64,000 nucleotides of DNA from Caulobacter sp. CCUG 60055 (GTDB lineage: Bacteria; Pseudomonadota; Alphaproteobacteria; Caulobacterales; Caulobacteraceae): NCBI RefSeq assembly GCF_022750545.1, contig NZ_PUIC01000009.1, positions 124,001-188,000 on the forward strand, written 5' to 3'. Shown in pieces: positions 1 to 8,352 of this stretch. Within the stretch, counting starts at the first letter, position 1. Every line of letters starts with the position of its first letter. The notes under the pieces were generated by a model. That model saw only the letters and a program-made list of their open reading frames with translations. It had not been told where the DNA came from and made no database searches. The position numbers were made by a program, and so were the translations under genes.

Positions 1-584
1 AGGCCGGCGGCGCGGTGCAACGGCGCGCCGTAGAAGGCGGCCTCGGTCTCGTTGACGACGATCAGGTCGGCGCGGTCGAACAGAGCCTGGGGAACCTCGG
101 CGGCGGGGGCCAGGTTCAGGCAGACGAAGCCGTCCGCCATCTCCACCGCCCGCGCCACCGTCTGCACCGGCAGTTCGAGCTGGCAGATCAAAGCCCCTTG
201 CGGCGGCGCGGCCAGCCGGTCCGGCGTCAGGGCGGCGTTGGCGCCGGGCGCGACGACGATCTGGTTCTCGCCTCCCGCCGCGACGGCGATCAGGGCGACG
301 CCGGTGGCGGCGGTCTCGTCGACCGCGCAGGCCGACAGGTCGACGCCCTCGGCCCGCAACAGGGCCAGGGCCTCGTCGGCCAGGCCGTCGCGCCCGACGC
401 GGCCGACCATGCGCACCGCCGCGCCCAGCCGCCGCGCCGCCAGGGCCTGGTTGGCGCCCTTGCCGCCCGGATGGCGGCCCAATGTCGCCCCGGTGACGGT
501 CTCGCCGGGGGCCGGCAGGCTCGCCGCCGTCGCCGTCATGTCGAGATTGATCGAGCCGACGACGGTGATCGCGGGACCGCTCAC
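1..584 (-). CDS. rbsK: Ribokinase, C-terminus cut by window edge
   Basis: PfkB-family sugar kinase that phosphorylates D-ribose to ribose 5-phosphate. About 194 N-terminal codons are present; the gene runs off the left edge. Visible signatures are the N-terminal strand GSINLDM (residues about 10-16), the PGGKGANQA substrate-binding motif (about 39-47) and NETEA near residue 178-182. The GTG start overlaps the TGA stop of the upstream nucleoside hydrolase (GTGA), so the two are almost certainly translationally coupled: hydrolase releases ribose from nucleosides and this kinase captures it. Another PfkB sugar kinase specificity is possible, but the motifs and partner favour ribokinase. Confidence 0.9.
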   Translation of the reverse strand, partial: MSGPAITVVGSINLDMTATAASLPAPGETVTGATLGRHPGGKGANQALAARRLGAAVRMVGRVGRDGLADEALALLRAEGVDLSACAVDETAATGVALIAVAAGGENQIVVAPGANAALTPDRLAAPPQGALICQLELPVQTVARAVEMADGFVCLNLAPAAEVPQALFDRADLIVVNETEAAFYGAPLHRAAG

Positions 585-1522
585 AGCCGCGCCAGCCTTT
601 CGGTCAGGAGGTCGAACACGCCCTGGGCGTCGACCGCGCTCACCCACAGGGCGTTGGCCTCGTCCGGCGACTTCAGGCGGAACTCGACGGCGGTGTGGCC
701 GAGCGTCAGGGGCGAGGCGGTCTCGACCGACAGGCGGCAGGGCCGGGTGGTGAACAGCTGCGGCGCCAGCAGATAGGCGATGGTGCAGGGATCGTGCAGC
801 GGGCTGGCCGTCCCGCCGACCAGTTCGCGCTCGACGCGGTTGGCGAACACCAGCAGCTCGGCCGCGGCCTTGGCGGCGGGGCGCGGGATGGCGGCGATGG
901 CGGCGAGGCGGTCGTCGGTCGCGCGCACCTGATGGGTGGCGTCGAGCCCCAGCACCACCACGTCGCGGCAGGCCTCGAACACCACCTGGGCGGCGTGGGG
1001 GTCGGCGTAGATGTTGTATTCGGCCGAGGCGGTGATGTTGCCGCCCTCGCTGCGCGCGCCGCCCATCGCCACCACCTGGCCGAGATGCGAGGCCAGCCGC
1101 GGCTCCAGCGCCAGGGCGGCGGCCAGGTTGGTCATCGGACCGGTGACGGCCAGGGCGACGCTGCCCGCCGGCCGGCTCATCACCGCCTGGACCAGGAAGT
1201 CGACCGCATGGCCGGCGGCGGCCGGGGCGGCCGGCTCGAACACCGCCATGTCGCCCAGGCCCGAGGCGCCGTGGAACGCGTCGGCCTCGACGGGGCGGCG
1301 CACCAGCGGCCTTTGGCAACCGGCGTAGACCGGCACGTCCTCGCGGCCGGCGATCTGGCGCAGGATGCGGGCGTTGCGGGCCGTCAGCTCGGCGTTGACG
1401 TTGCCGGCCACCGTGGTGATCCCGATCAGGTCGAAGACGTCGGGGGCGGCGAAGGCGAGGAACAGGGCGACGGCGTCGTCGACGCCGGGATCGCAATCGA
1501 TGATGAGGGGGGTTCTGGACAC
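581..1522 (-). CDS. Inosine/uridine-preferring nucleoside hydrolase
   Basis: Cleaves the N-glycosidic bond of ribonucleosides to base plus ribose. The 313-residue length is normal for the family. The calcium-binding signature DxDxxxDD is at the N-terminus (D9, D11, D15, D16); further family motifs are MGGA, EYNIYADP and HDP near residue 245. The start is GTG at 1522, chosen because the aspartate signature must be kept and there is no in-frame ATG before it. Its stop overlaps the start of the ribokinase gene, giving a two-gene nucleoside salvage operon. Exact base preference cannot be read from sequence. Confidence 0.93.
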   Translation of the reverse strand: MSRTPLIIDCDPGVDDAVALFLAFAAPDVFDLIGITTVAGNVNAELTARNARILRQIAGREDVPVYAGCQRPLVRRPVEADAFHGASGLGDMAVFEPAAPAAAGHAVDFLVQAVMSRPAGSVALAVTGPMTNLAAALALEPRLASHLGQVVAMGGARSEGGNITASAEYNIYADPHAAQVVFEACRDVVVLGLDATHQVRATDDRLAAIAAIPRPAAKAAAELLVFANRVERELVGGTASPLHDPCTIAYLLAPQLFTTRPCRLSVETASPLTLGHTAVEFRLKSPDEANALWVSAVDAQGVFDLLTERLARL

Positions 1523-1629
1523 CCCCCATAGTGAAAGATCACCCCCCGGCGCCGCAAGGGGCGCCGCTTGACCGCGAGGCGCGGGTCGGGCGCCTTATGG
1601 GCCGGAGCGGAATCGCGGAGAGCCCGATC

Positions 1630-2121
1630 GTGACCTTGAAAGCCCTGGCCCTGGCGGCCGTCCTCGCCTTCGCCGCCGCGGGCGCCGCGCCGGCGCCGTC
1701 CCAGGCGCAGAGCCTCGTCCTCAAGGGACCGGACGGCCAGAGCAAGACGATCGGCGCCGCCGAGCTGAAGGCCATGCGCCGCACCACGGTCAAGGCCGGC
1801 TTCGGCGACCACAAGACCTACGAGGGCGTTTCGCTGACCGACCTGCTGGCCGAGGTCGGCGCCCCGTCCGAGGTGCGGCTGCACGGCCCAGCCCTGCGCC
1901 AGGTGGTGACGGTCAAGGGAACCGACGGGTTCTGGATTCCCTTGTCGATCGCCGAGACCTCGGCGGGCTTTCGCGGAACGCCGACCATCCTGGCCGACAC
2001 CGTCGACGGCGCGCCGCTGGCCAAGGAGGAGGCCCCGTTCCGCCTGATCGTCGGCGGCGACCTCAAGGCCGCGCGCTCGGTGCGCATGGTCGCCGAGATC
2101 GCCGTGCGCAAGCTGGACTGA
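1630..2121 (+). CDS. Exported molybdopterin-binding-domain-like protein
   Basis: A 163-residue protein if started at the GTG at 1630, which has a GGAG ribosome site about 9 bases upstream and immediately yields a classic signal peptide (hydrophobic core ALALAAVLAFAAAGA, cleavage near SQA-QS). An in-frame ATG at 1531 exists but would put 33 charged residues before the signal. The mature part (LKGPDGQSKTIGAAELKAM, KTYEGVSLTDLLAEVGAP, RVVAEIAVRKLD-type ending) resembles the small oxidoreductase molybdopterin-binding domain of periplasmic YedY-like proteins, without a visible catalytic cysteine. Probably periplasmic; function unknown. Confidence 0.7.
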   Translation: MTLKALALAAVLAFAAAGAAPAPSQAQSLVLKGPDGQSKTIGAAELKAMRRTTVKAGFGDHKTYEGVSLTDLLAEVGAPSEVRLHGPALRQVVTVKGTDGFWIPLSIAETSAGFRGTPTILADTVDGAPLAKEEAPFRLIVGGDLKAARSVRMVAEIAVRKLD

Positions 2122-2187
2122 TCCCTCGCCTTCGCCGGATCGTCATACGCGCCGTCTAAAGCCGGCCCGAACCCTCGGGAGGCCTTC

Positions 2188-3348
2188 ATGCGGACCTGGC
2201 TCATCGCCCTCGGCGCGACCCTGCTTTCCAGCGCCGCCTGCGCCGCGCCGGACTGCGACCTTCGCGCGCCGGACGCCCGCGCCGCCGGCCCGGGCTGCGC
2301 GCGGGCCTGGATGGACGCCAACCTTCGCCTCAACGACATCCTCACCGTCGGCACCCACAACAGCTACAAGACCCGCATTCCCGAGGCCGAGTTCGCCCGC
2401 CTCCGGGCCGTGGCCGGGGACGAGGTCAAGGGCCTGGAGTACGGCCATCCCCCGCTGACCGAGCAGCTCGACGACGGCGCCCGCCAGCTGGAGCTCGACG
2501 TCTATTACGACCCGCAGGGCGGCCGCTACGCCGCCCCGCTCGGCCCCCGCCTGCTGGGCGGCGTCCCGCCCGAAGGCTACGCCGGGGCGATGGCGCGGCC
2601 GGGGTTCAAGGTCATGCACATGCAGGACGTCGACTTCCGCAGCCGCTGCGCGACCTTCGTCGCCTGCCTGGGCGAGATCCGCGCCTGGTCGAAGGCTCAT
2701 CCGGACCATGCGCCGATCCTGATCATGATGAACGCCAAGGATGGTCCCTCGTCGGTTCCGGGCGGGACCGCCGCCCTGCCCTTCGACACCCGCGCCTTCG
2801 ACGCCCTCGACGCCGAGATCGCCCAGGCGTTCGCCCCGAACGAGATGGTCACGCCCGACCAGGTGCGCGGCGCCCGCGCCGCCCTGCGCGAGGCGGTCGC
2901 GGCCGACGGCTGGCCCACCCTGGGCGCGGCGCGGGGCAAGGTGCTGTTCGCCCTCGACGAGGGGCCGGCCAAGACCGACGCCTACCGGGGCGGCCGCAGG
3001 ACGCTGGAAGGCCGGCTGGTCTTCGTCAACGCCGACCCGTCGGCCGCCGACGCCGCCTACGCCACCCTGAACGATCCCGTGGCCGACGCCGCCGCGATCC
3101 GGGCGGCGGTGCTGGCCGGCATGGTGGTGCGCACCCGCGCCGACGCCGACACGGTCGAGGCGCGGGCCGGCGACGGCCGCCGCCGCGACGCCGCCCTGGC
3201 CTCGGGCGCGCAGTACGTCTCGACCGACTACCGCCGGCCGGACCCGGCGTTCGGCCCGTATCAGGCGCGGCTGCCCGGCGGGGCGACGGTCGTGTGCAAT
3301 CCCGTGCGCCGCCCGGAACGCTGCGCCGGCCTGCCGGTCGAGCCCTGA
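2188..3348 (+). CDS. Secreted Ca2+-dependent phosphoinositide phospholipase C-like protein
   Basis: 386 residues with an N-terminal signal peptide (cleavage near ACA-AP). The region TVGTHNSYK (about residues 53-61) carries the first catalytic His of the PI-PLC TIM-barrel fold, followed by QLDDGARQLELDVYYD with the acidic residues expected for metal binding, and HMQDVDF further on. This matches the bacterial Ca2+-dependent phosphoinositide-specific PLC family (Pfam PI-PLC-C1 type). The real substrate in this bacterium is unknown; it could act on environmental phosphodiesters. It stands alone, 66 bases after the preceding exported protein, with an AGG-rich ribosome site. Confidence 0.8.
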   Translation: MRTWLIALGATLLSSAACAAPDCDLRAPDARAAGPGCARAWMDANLRLNDILTVGTHNSYKTRIPEAEFARLRAVAGDEVKGLEYGHPPLTEQLDDGARQLELDVYYDPQGGRYAAPLGPRLLGGVPPEGYAGAMARPGFKVMHMQDVDFRSRCATFVACLGEIRAWSKAHPDHAPILIMMNAKDGPSSVPGGTAALPFDTRAFDALDAEIAQAFAPNEMVTPDQVRGARAALREAVAADGWPTLGAARGKVLFALDEGPAKTDAYRGGRRTLEGRLVFVNADPSAADAAYATLNDPVADAAAIRAAVLAGMVVRTRADADTVEARAGDGRRRDAALASGAQYVSTDYRRPDPAFGPYQARLPGGATVVCNPVRRPERCAGLPVEP

Positions 3349-3476
3349 CGCCCGCCGCCGCCGGGAGCGATCCCTGAACGGCGATCAGTTAGGCGTGGAC
3401 ATCCCGCGCCGTTCGGCCAAGATGCCCATGACGCCGCATGCATCACAAAAAACGCGGCGCGCATGGGAAGAAGCAC

Positions 3477-4934
3477 ATGGCGGACTACAAGGTCGCGATC
3501 CTGGGCGCGGGCTTCGGCGGGCTGGGCATGGCCGCCAGGCTCAAGGAGCGGGGCGAGGACAGCTTCGTCATCCTGGAGAAGGCCGACCGCATCGGCGGCA
3601 CCTGGCGCGACAACACCTATCCCGGCTCGGGCTGCGACGTGCCCAGCCACCTCTATTCCTATTCGTTCGAGACCAATCCCGGCTGGACGCGGAAATACTC
3701 CCTCCAGCCCGAGATCCAGGCCTACATGGAGCGCGTGGCCGGCAAGCGAGGCCTTGGCCCGCACATCCGCTTCCACGCCGAGGTCGAGAGCGCCCGCTGG
3801 GACGACGCCGACGGCCTTTGGCGCATCGCCCTGGCCGGCGGCGAGACCCTGACCGCCGAGAACTTCGTCGCCGCCTGGGGACAGCTCAACCGCCCAGCCT
3901 GGCCGACGATCGAGGGCGCGGGCGATTTCGGCGGGCCCAGCTTCCACTCCGCCCGCTGGGACCACTCGGTCGACCTCGCCGGCAAGCGCGTGGCGGTGAT
4001 CGGCTGCGGCGCCAGCGCCCTGCAGTTCATCCCGCGCATCGCGCCTGAGGTCGGGACGCTGACGGTGTTCCAGCGCACGCCCAACTGGGTCGTGCCGCGC
4101 GGCGACCGCGGCTACCACCCGCTGGAGCGGCTGTTGTTCAAGGTCGCGCCCTGGGTCCTGGGCGGCAGCCGGGCGTTCAAATACTGGATCAAGGAGTACG
4201 GCTGGAAGGCCTTCGAGCCGGGCAGCAAGATGAGCGAGAAGTTCCGCCAGGGGGCCCTCGCCTATCTGGAGGCCCACGTGAAGGACCCGGTCCTGCGGGC
4301 CAAGCTGACTCCGGACTATCCGATCGGCTGCAAGCGCATCCTGGTGGCCGACGACTTCTACCAGGCCCTGGTGCGGCCCAATGTCGAGGTGGTCGCCGAC
4401 CCCATCGCCCACATCGAGGCGGACGCCGTGGTCACGGCCGACGGGACGCGGCGCGAGGCCGACGTGCTGATCTACGCCACCGGCTTCGAGACCAACTCGT
4501 TCATGGGCGTCCACGAGGTGACCGGCCGCAACGGCCTGACGCTGAGCGAGGCCTGGGCCGACGGGGCGCACGCCTATCTGGGCGTGACGGTGGCGGGCTT
4601 CCCCAACTTCTTCATGCTGTACGGGCCCAACACCAATCTCGGCCACAACTCGATCATCTTCATGCTGGAGCGGCAGATCGACTACGTCCTGCAGGCCATG
4701 GCCCTGGTGAAGGCCAAGGGCGCTCGGGCGCTGGACGTGCGGGCCGACGCCATGGCCCGCTTCAACGAGGAGCTCCAACGCGACCTCAAGGGCACCGCCT
4801 TCGCCGCCGGCTGCGCCAGTTGGTACAAGACCGCCGACGGGCGGATCACCAACAACTGGTCGGGCCCGACCACGGCCTATCGCCGCGCCACCGCGCGGGT
4901 GAACCTGGACGACTACGCCCTCATCCCGCTTTGA
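3477..4934 (+). CDS. Flavin-containing monooxygenase, Baeyer-Villiger type
   Basis: 485 residues if started at ATG 3477, which has a GGGAAGAAG ribosome site; an upstream in-frame ATG at 3438 is less likely. The FAD Rossmann motif is GAGFGG (residues 10-15), followed by GGTWRDNTYPG. The Baeyer-Villiger fingerprint FxGxxxHxxxW is seen as FGGPSFHSARW near residue 155, then a second NADPH Rossmann motif VIGCGASA. Such enzymes insert oxygen next to a ketone using NADPH, O2 and FAD, giving esters or lactones. Substrate is not predictable. The MAPEG gene follows after 34 bases on the same strand and may be co-transcribed. Confidence 0.9.
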   Translation: MADYKVAILGAGFGGLGMAARLKERGEDSFVILEKADRIGGTWRDNTYPGSGCDVPSHLYSYSFETNPGWTRKYSLQPEIQAYMERVAGKRGLGPHIRFHAEVESARWDDADGLWRIALAGGETLTAENFVAAWGQLNRPAWPTIEGAGDFGGPSFHSARWDHSVDLAGKRVAVIGCGASALQFIPRIAPEVGTLTVFQRTPNWVVPRGDRGYHPLERLLFKVAPWVLGGSRAFKYWIKEYGWKAFEPGSKMSEKFRQGALAYLEAHVKDPVLRAKLTPDYPIGCKRILVADDFYQALVRPNVEVVADPIAHIEADAVVTADGTRREADVLIYATGFETNSFMGVHEVTGRNGLTLSEAWADGAHAYLGVTVAGFPNFFMLYGPNTNLGHNSIIFMLERQIDYVLQAMALVKAKGARALDVRADAMARFNEELQRDLKGTAFAAGCASWYKTADGRITNNWSGPTTAYRRATARVNLDDYALIPL

Positions 4935-4968
4935 GCTTTTGGACCGACCACGTTTCGGGGGAACGAAG

Positions 4969-5391
4969 ATGAACGCTATGCTGACGCCGGTCCTGGCCCT
5001 GATCGGCTGGTCGCTGGTGATGTGGGTGTGGATGTACGCCACCCGCCTGCCGGCGATGAGCAAGGCCGGAATCTCGCCGCAGGACGCCCGCTTTCCGGGC
5101 TCGCTGGACAAGCTGCCGGACGGGACGCGCCAGGCGGCCGACAACTACAACCACCTGATGGAGCAGCCGACGATCTTCTACGCGTTGGTGTTCTATCTCT
5201 ATCTGGCCGGCCGCGCCGACGACCTGAACGTCAAGCTGGCCTGGGCCTATGTCGTCCTGCGCGTGGTCCACAGCCTGGTGCAGGCGACGGTGAACCGGGT
5301 GACGGTGCGGTTCGCGGTGTTCTCGCTGGGCACCCTGACCTTGGCCGCCATGGTCGTGCGCGAGGTCCTGACGCTGCTGGCCGCGCGCTAG
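4969..5391 (+). CDS. MAPEG superfamily membrane protein
   Basis: 140-residue integral membrane protein with about four hydrophobic segments (first MLTPVLALIGWSLVMWVWM; last TLAAMVVREVLTLLA). The motif NYNHLMEQPTIFYALVFYL, with its ExPxxFY core, is typical of MAPEG proteins (membrane-associated eicosanoid and glutathione metabolism). The start at 4969 is preferred over 4939 because GGGGGAACGAAG lies just upstream. Bacterial members are often glutathione-dependent detoxification proteins, but no substrate can be assigned. Same strand as the flavin monooxygenase. Confidence 0.85.
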   Translation: MNAMLTPVLALIGWSLVMWVWMYATRLPAMSKAGISPQDARFPGSLDKLPDGTRQAADNYNHLMEQPTIFYALVFYLYLAGRADDLNVKLAWAYVVLRVVHSLVQATVNRVTVRFAVFSLGTLTLAAMVVREVLTLLAAR

Positions 5392-5402
5392 GAGAGAAGC
5401 CA

Positions 5403-5428
5403 GCGGCGCGCCCGCGGGGACGCGCCGC
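5403..5428. terminator. GC hairpin between convergent genes
   Basis: Inverted repeat GCGGCGCG ... CGCGCCGC with a 10-base loop, lying between the convergent ends of the MAPEG gene and the DHA2 pump gene. There is no good U-tract, so it is at best a weak or factor-assisted terminator. Confidence 0.4.
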
Positions 5429-5451
5429 CTCATTTCCGGTTCGCGGCGGGC

Positions 5452-7029
5452 TCAGTCCGCCGCGGCGTGGGCGCCGCCGCCGCTCATCGCCTTGCGGGTC
5501 AACCAGATCAGCGGGATCATCGCCACGATCAGCCAGGCCGACACCCGGAAGAAGTCGACCGAGGCCAGCAGGTAGGCCTGGTTGACGAACTGGTTGGTCA
5601 CCGCCCCCGCCGCCTGCGGCAGGCTGAGGCCGGCCGCGTGCAGCTTGCCGATCGCCGCCAGCCAGGCCGGGTCGGTCGAGGCCACGGTCTCCGACAGCCG
5701 GGTCTGGTGCAGCGCCTCGCTGCGGTCCCACACCGTGGTGGCGATCGAGGCCGCGAAGCTGCCGGCGGTGATGCGGGCGAAGTTGGTCAGGCCCGAGGCC
5801 GCCGGCACCTGGTGCTGGGGCACGCCGTTCAGGCACAGCGTCACCATCGAGATGAAGAAGGTGCTCATCGCCACGCCCTGCACCAGCATCGGCATGACGA
5901 AGGCGCGGAAGTCGGCGTCGGGCGTATAGCCCGAGCGCATGAAGAACGACAGGGCGAAGGCCAGCAGGGCCACCGTCGCCGCCCAGCGGGCGTCGATCCT
6001 GTTCATGATCCGCGCCGCGAACGGCGTCAGGAACACCGCCACCACGCCGCTGGGCGCGGCCACCAGTCCGGCCCAGGTGGCGATGTAGCCCATGCGGGTC
6101 TGCAGCCACAGCGGCAGCAGGAGGTTGTTGCCGAAGAACACCGCGTAACCGACGCAGAAGGCCAGGGTGGCCAGGACGAAGTTCGGCGACTTGAACAGCG
6201 ACAGGTCGACGATCGGGTGCTTCTCGTGCAGCTCCCAGATCACCCAGGCCACGAAGCCGACGGCGGCGATGATCGCCTCGACCACGATGGCCGGCGAGGA
6301 GAACCAGTCGACGTCCTTGCCGGTGTCGAGCATGACCTGCAGCGCCCCGACCCAGACCAGCAGCAGCATGAAGCCGGTGCGGTCGATCGGCAGCTTGCGG
6401 GTCGGCGTCTCGCGCGAGGCCAGGCCGCGCCAGCACAGGAAGGCGCACAGCGCCCCGACCGGCAGGTTGATCAGGAAGATCCACGGCCAGGAATAGTTGT
6501 CGGATATGTAGCCGCCCAGGATCGGGCCGCAGATCGGCGCGACCAGGGTGGTCATCGACCATATGGCCAGGGCCGTGCCGCGCTTGTGCGGCGGGAAGAT
6601 CATGATCAGCAGCGCCTGCGAGCCGGGGATCATCGGCCCCGACACCGCGCCCTGCAGGATGCGGAAGGCGATCAGCGACGGCAGGTTCCACGAGATGCCG
6701 CACAGGAACGAGGCGATGGTGAACAGGATCACCGAACCGACGAAGGTCTTGACCACCCCGTAGCGGCCCATCAGCCAGCCGGTCAGCGGCACGGACACGC
6801 CGTTGGCCACGGCGAAGGAGGTGATGACCCAGGTGCCCTGGCTGGTGCTGACCCCCAGGTTGCCCGAGATGGTCGGCAGCGAGACGTTGGCGATGGTGCC
6901 GTCGAGCACCTGCATGAAGGTGCCGAGCGCCAGGGCGATCGAGGTGATCGCCAGGGCGGAGCCGGTCAGCGGCGGCGGCCCGGCCTGCGCGGCCGGAGCG
7001 GGATCGGATGAGGCGTCGCGGGCGGCCAT
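5452..7029 (-). CDS. EmrB/QacA-type (DHA2) multidrug efflux pump
   Basis: Proton-driven inner-membrane exporter of the major facilitator superfamily, 525 residues, with about 14 hydrophobic segments as in DHA2 pumps. Typical features are LDGTIANVSLPTI in the first helix region, GWLMGRYGVVKTF (motif A variant) and GAVSGPMIPGSQA (antiporter motif C). The ATG at 7029 is chosen because AGGAG precedes it; an in-frame ATG at 7056 would add nine residues. Last gene of the nodT-hlyD-emrB operon. A terminator-like hairpin stands between it and the adaptor gene, so its dosage may differ from the upstream genes. Confidence 0.93.
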   Translation of the reverse strand: MAARDASSDPAPAAQAGPPPLTGSALAITSIALALGTFMQVLDGTIANVSLPTISGNLGVSTSQGTWVITSFAVANGVSVPLTGWLMGRYGVVKTFVGSVILFTIASFLCGISWNLPSLIAFRILQGAVSGPMIPGSQALLIMIFPPHKRGTALAIWSMTTLVAPICGPILGGYISDNYSWPWIFLINLPVGALCAFLCWRGLASRETPTRKLPIDRTGFMLLLVWVGALQVMLDTGKDVDWFSSPAIVVEAIIAAVGFVAWVIWELHEKHPIVDLSLFKSPNFVLATLAFCVGYAVFFGNNLLLPLWLQTRMGYIATWAGLVAAPSGVVAVFLTPFAARIMNRIDARWAATVALLAFALSFFMRSGYTPDADFRAFVMPMLVQGVAMSTFFISMVTLCLNGVPQHQVPAASGLTNFARITAGSFAASIATTVWDRSEALHQTRLSETVASTDPAWLAAIGKLHAAGLSLPQAAGAVTNQFVNQAYLLASVDFFRVSAWLIVAMIPLIWLTRKAMSGGGAHAAAD

Positions 7030-7111
7030 GACGGCGCTCCTAAGCTTGTGCGACATGAAACCCGGACCCGCCCCGGTCCGCCAGGACGGCGGCGCGGGTC
7101 CGAACCGAAAA

Positions 7112-7135
7112 GCCCCGGCCGAACTTGGCCGGGGC
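7112..7135 (-). terminator. Intra-operon terminator or attenuator hairpin
   Basis: Perfect 9-bp stem GCCCCGGCC / GGCCGGGGC with a 6-base loop, followed on the minus strand by TTTT (7111-7108). It sits 5 bases after the adaptor stop and about 80 bases before the pump start, and has the form of an intrinsic terminator. It may uncouple emrB transcription from the upstream genes or act as a processing/stability hairpin. Confidence 0.55.
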
Positions 7136-7140
7136 GCTGA

Positions 7141-8288
7141 TCAACCCGCCTTGGCGACGTCGATGCTCGCCTTCATGGACAGGCCGACCCGCAGCGGATG
7201 CTGCTGCAGCTCCTTGGGGTCGAGCTGGATCCGCACCGGCAGGCGCTGCACGACCTTGATCCAGTTGCCCGAGGCGTTCTGGGCCGGGATCAGCGAGAAC
7301 GCCGAACCGGTGCCGCCCGACAGGCCCTTGACCACGCCGTGGAACTTGACGCCGCCGCCATAGAGGTCGGAGGTCAGGGTCACGGGCTGGCCGATGGCCA
7401 CCTTCTTCAGCTGAACTTCCTTGAAGTTGGCGTCGACATAGGCGTCGCTGGTCGGGACGACGGCCATCAGCGGCGCTCCGACCTGGACCTGCTGGCCGAC
7501 CTGCACCGACTTCTTCGACACCACCCCGTCGATCGGGGCGCGGATCACCGTGCGCGACAGCGCCAGCTGGGCCGCGTCCAGCCGGGCGCGGGCGGCGGCG
7601 ACCTCGGGGTTCTGCTCGGCCGGGGTCCCGGCGATCAGCACGGTGTTGACCTCGCGCGAGCCGACGGCGGCGCCGCGGTTGGCGACGGCCTGGACCTTGG
7701 CGGCGCGGGCGGCGGTCAGCGCGGCCTGGGCGGTCGAAAAGCGGTCTGGGCCGTGGTCAGTTCGTCGCCGGACACCGCGCCCGAGGCGGCCAGGTTCTGG
7801 CGGCGGGTCAGGTCGGTGCGGGCGCGCTCCAGGTCGGCCTGGGCGGCGACGATGTTGGCGTCGGCCCGGGCGATGTCGGCGTCACGCGCCTCGACCTGGC
7901 CGGCCAGGGCCGAGTCGCTGGCGAAGTAGCCCTTCACCCGCCGTTCGGCCCGGCCCAGGTCGGCCTGGGCCTCGGCCACGGCGATCCTGGCGTCGGAATC
8001 GTCGAGCACGACCAGCGGCTGGCCCGCCTTCACCGTCTGGGTCTCGGCGACCAGCACCTTGGCGACCGGGCCGCCGACCAGCGGCGTCACCTGGGCGGTG
8101 TCGGCGCCGACATAGGCGTTGTCGGTCGAGACGTAGTGCGAGGCGACCAGCAGCCAATAGAGGCCATAGACCACGACGCCGGCGGCGACGCCGCCGCCCA
8201 GCAGGGTGAGCAGCCGGTTGCGGCGGGCTTTGGGATCGGACGCGGCGCCGGTCTGGGCGGCGGCGAGGGTGGGAGCGGAGTCGGCCAT
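7141..8288 (-). pseudogene. HlyD/EmrA periplasmic adaptor, broken by a -1 frameshift
   Basis: Membrane fusion protein linking the EmrB-like pump to the outer-membrane channel. The first part (start 8288) has an N-terminal membrane helix (about residues 27-49), VSTDNAYVGADTAQVTP and a lipoyl/coiled-coil region, then goes out of frame after LTTAQTAF. The correct continuation (STAQAALTAARAAK... then IRAPIDGVV and the C-terminal beta domain to 7141) lies in the next frame. Adding one T to the TTTT run at 7740-7737 restores a 382-residue protein of normal length. No second lesion is visible, so this is either a recent mutation or a homopolymer sequencing error. Confidence 0.85.
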
Positions 8289-8352
8289 GGGGGAGGTCCT
8301 GAAGGCGCGTATTGCGAGATGTGGGGAGCGGGGCGCGGCTGGGAAGCGCGCC

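Noticed and set aside
7141-7641. Separate short adaptor gene with its own start
   Set aside because: It begins in the middle of the coiled-coil domain; joined to the upstream frame it completes one normal HlyD protein.
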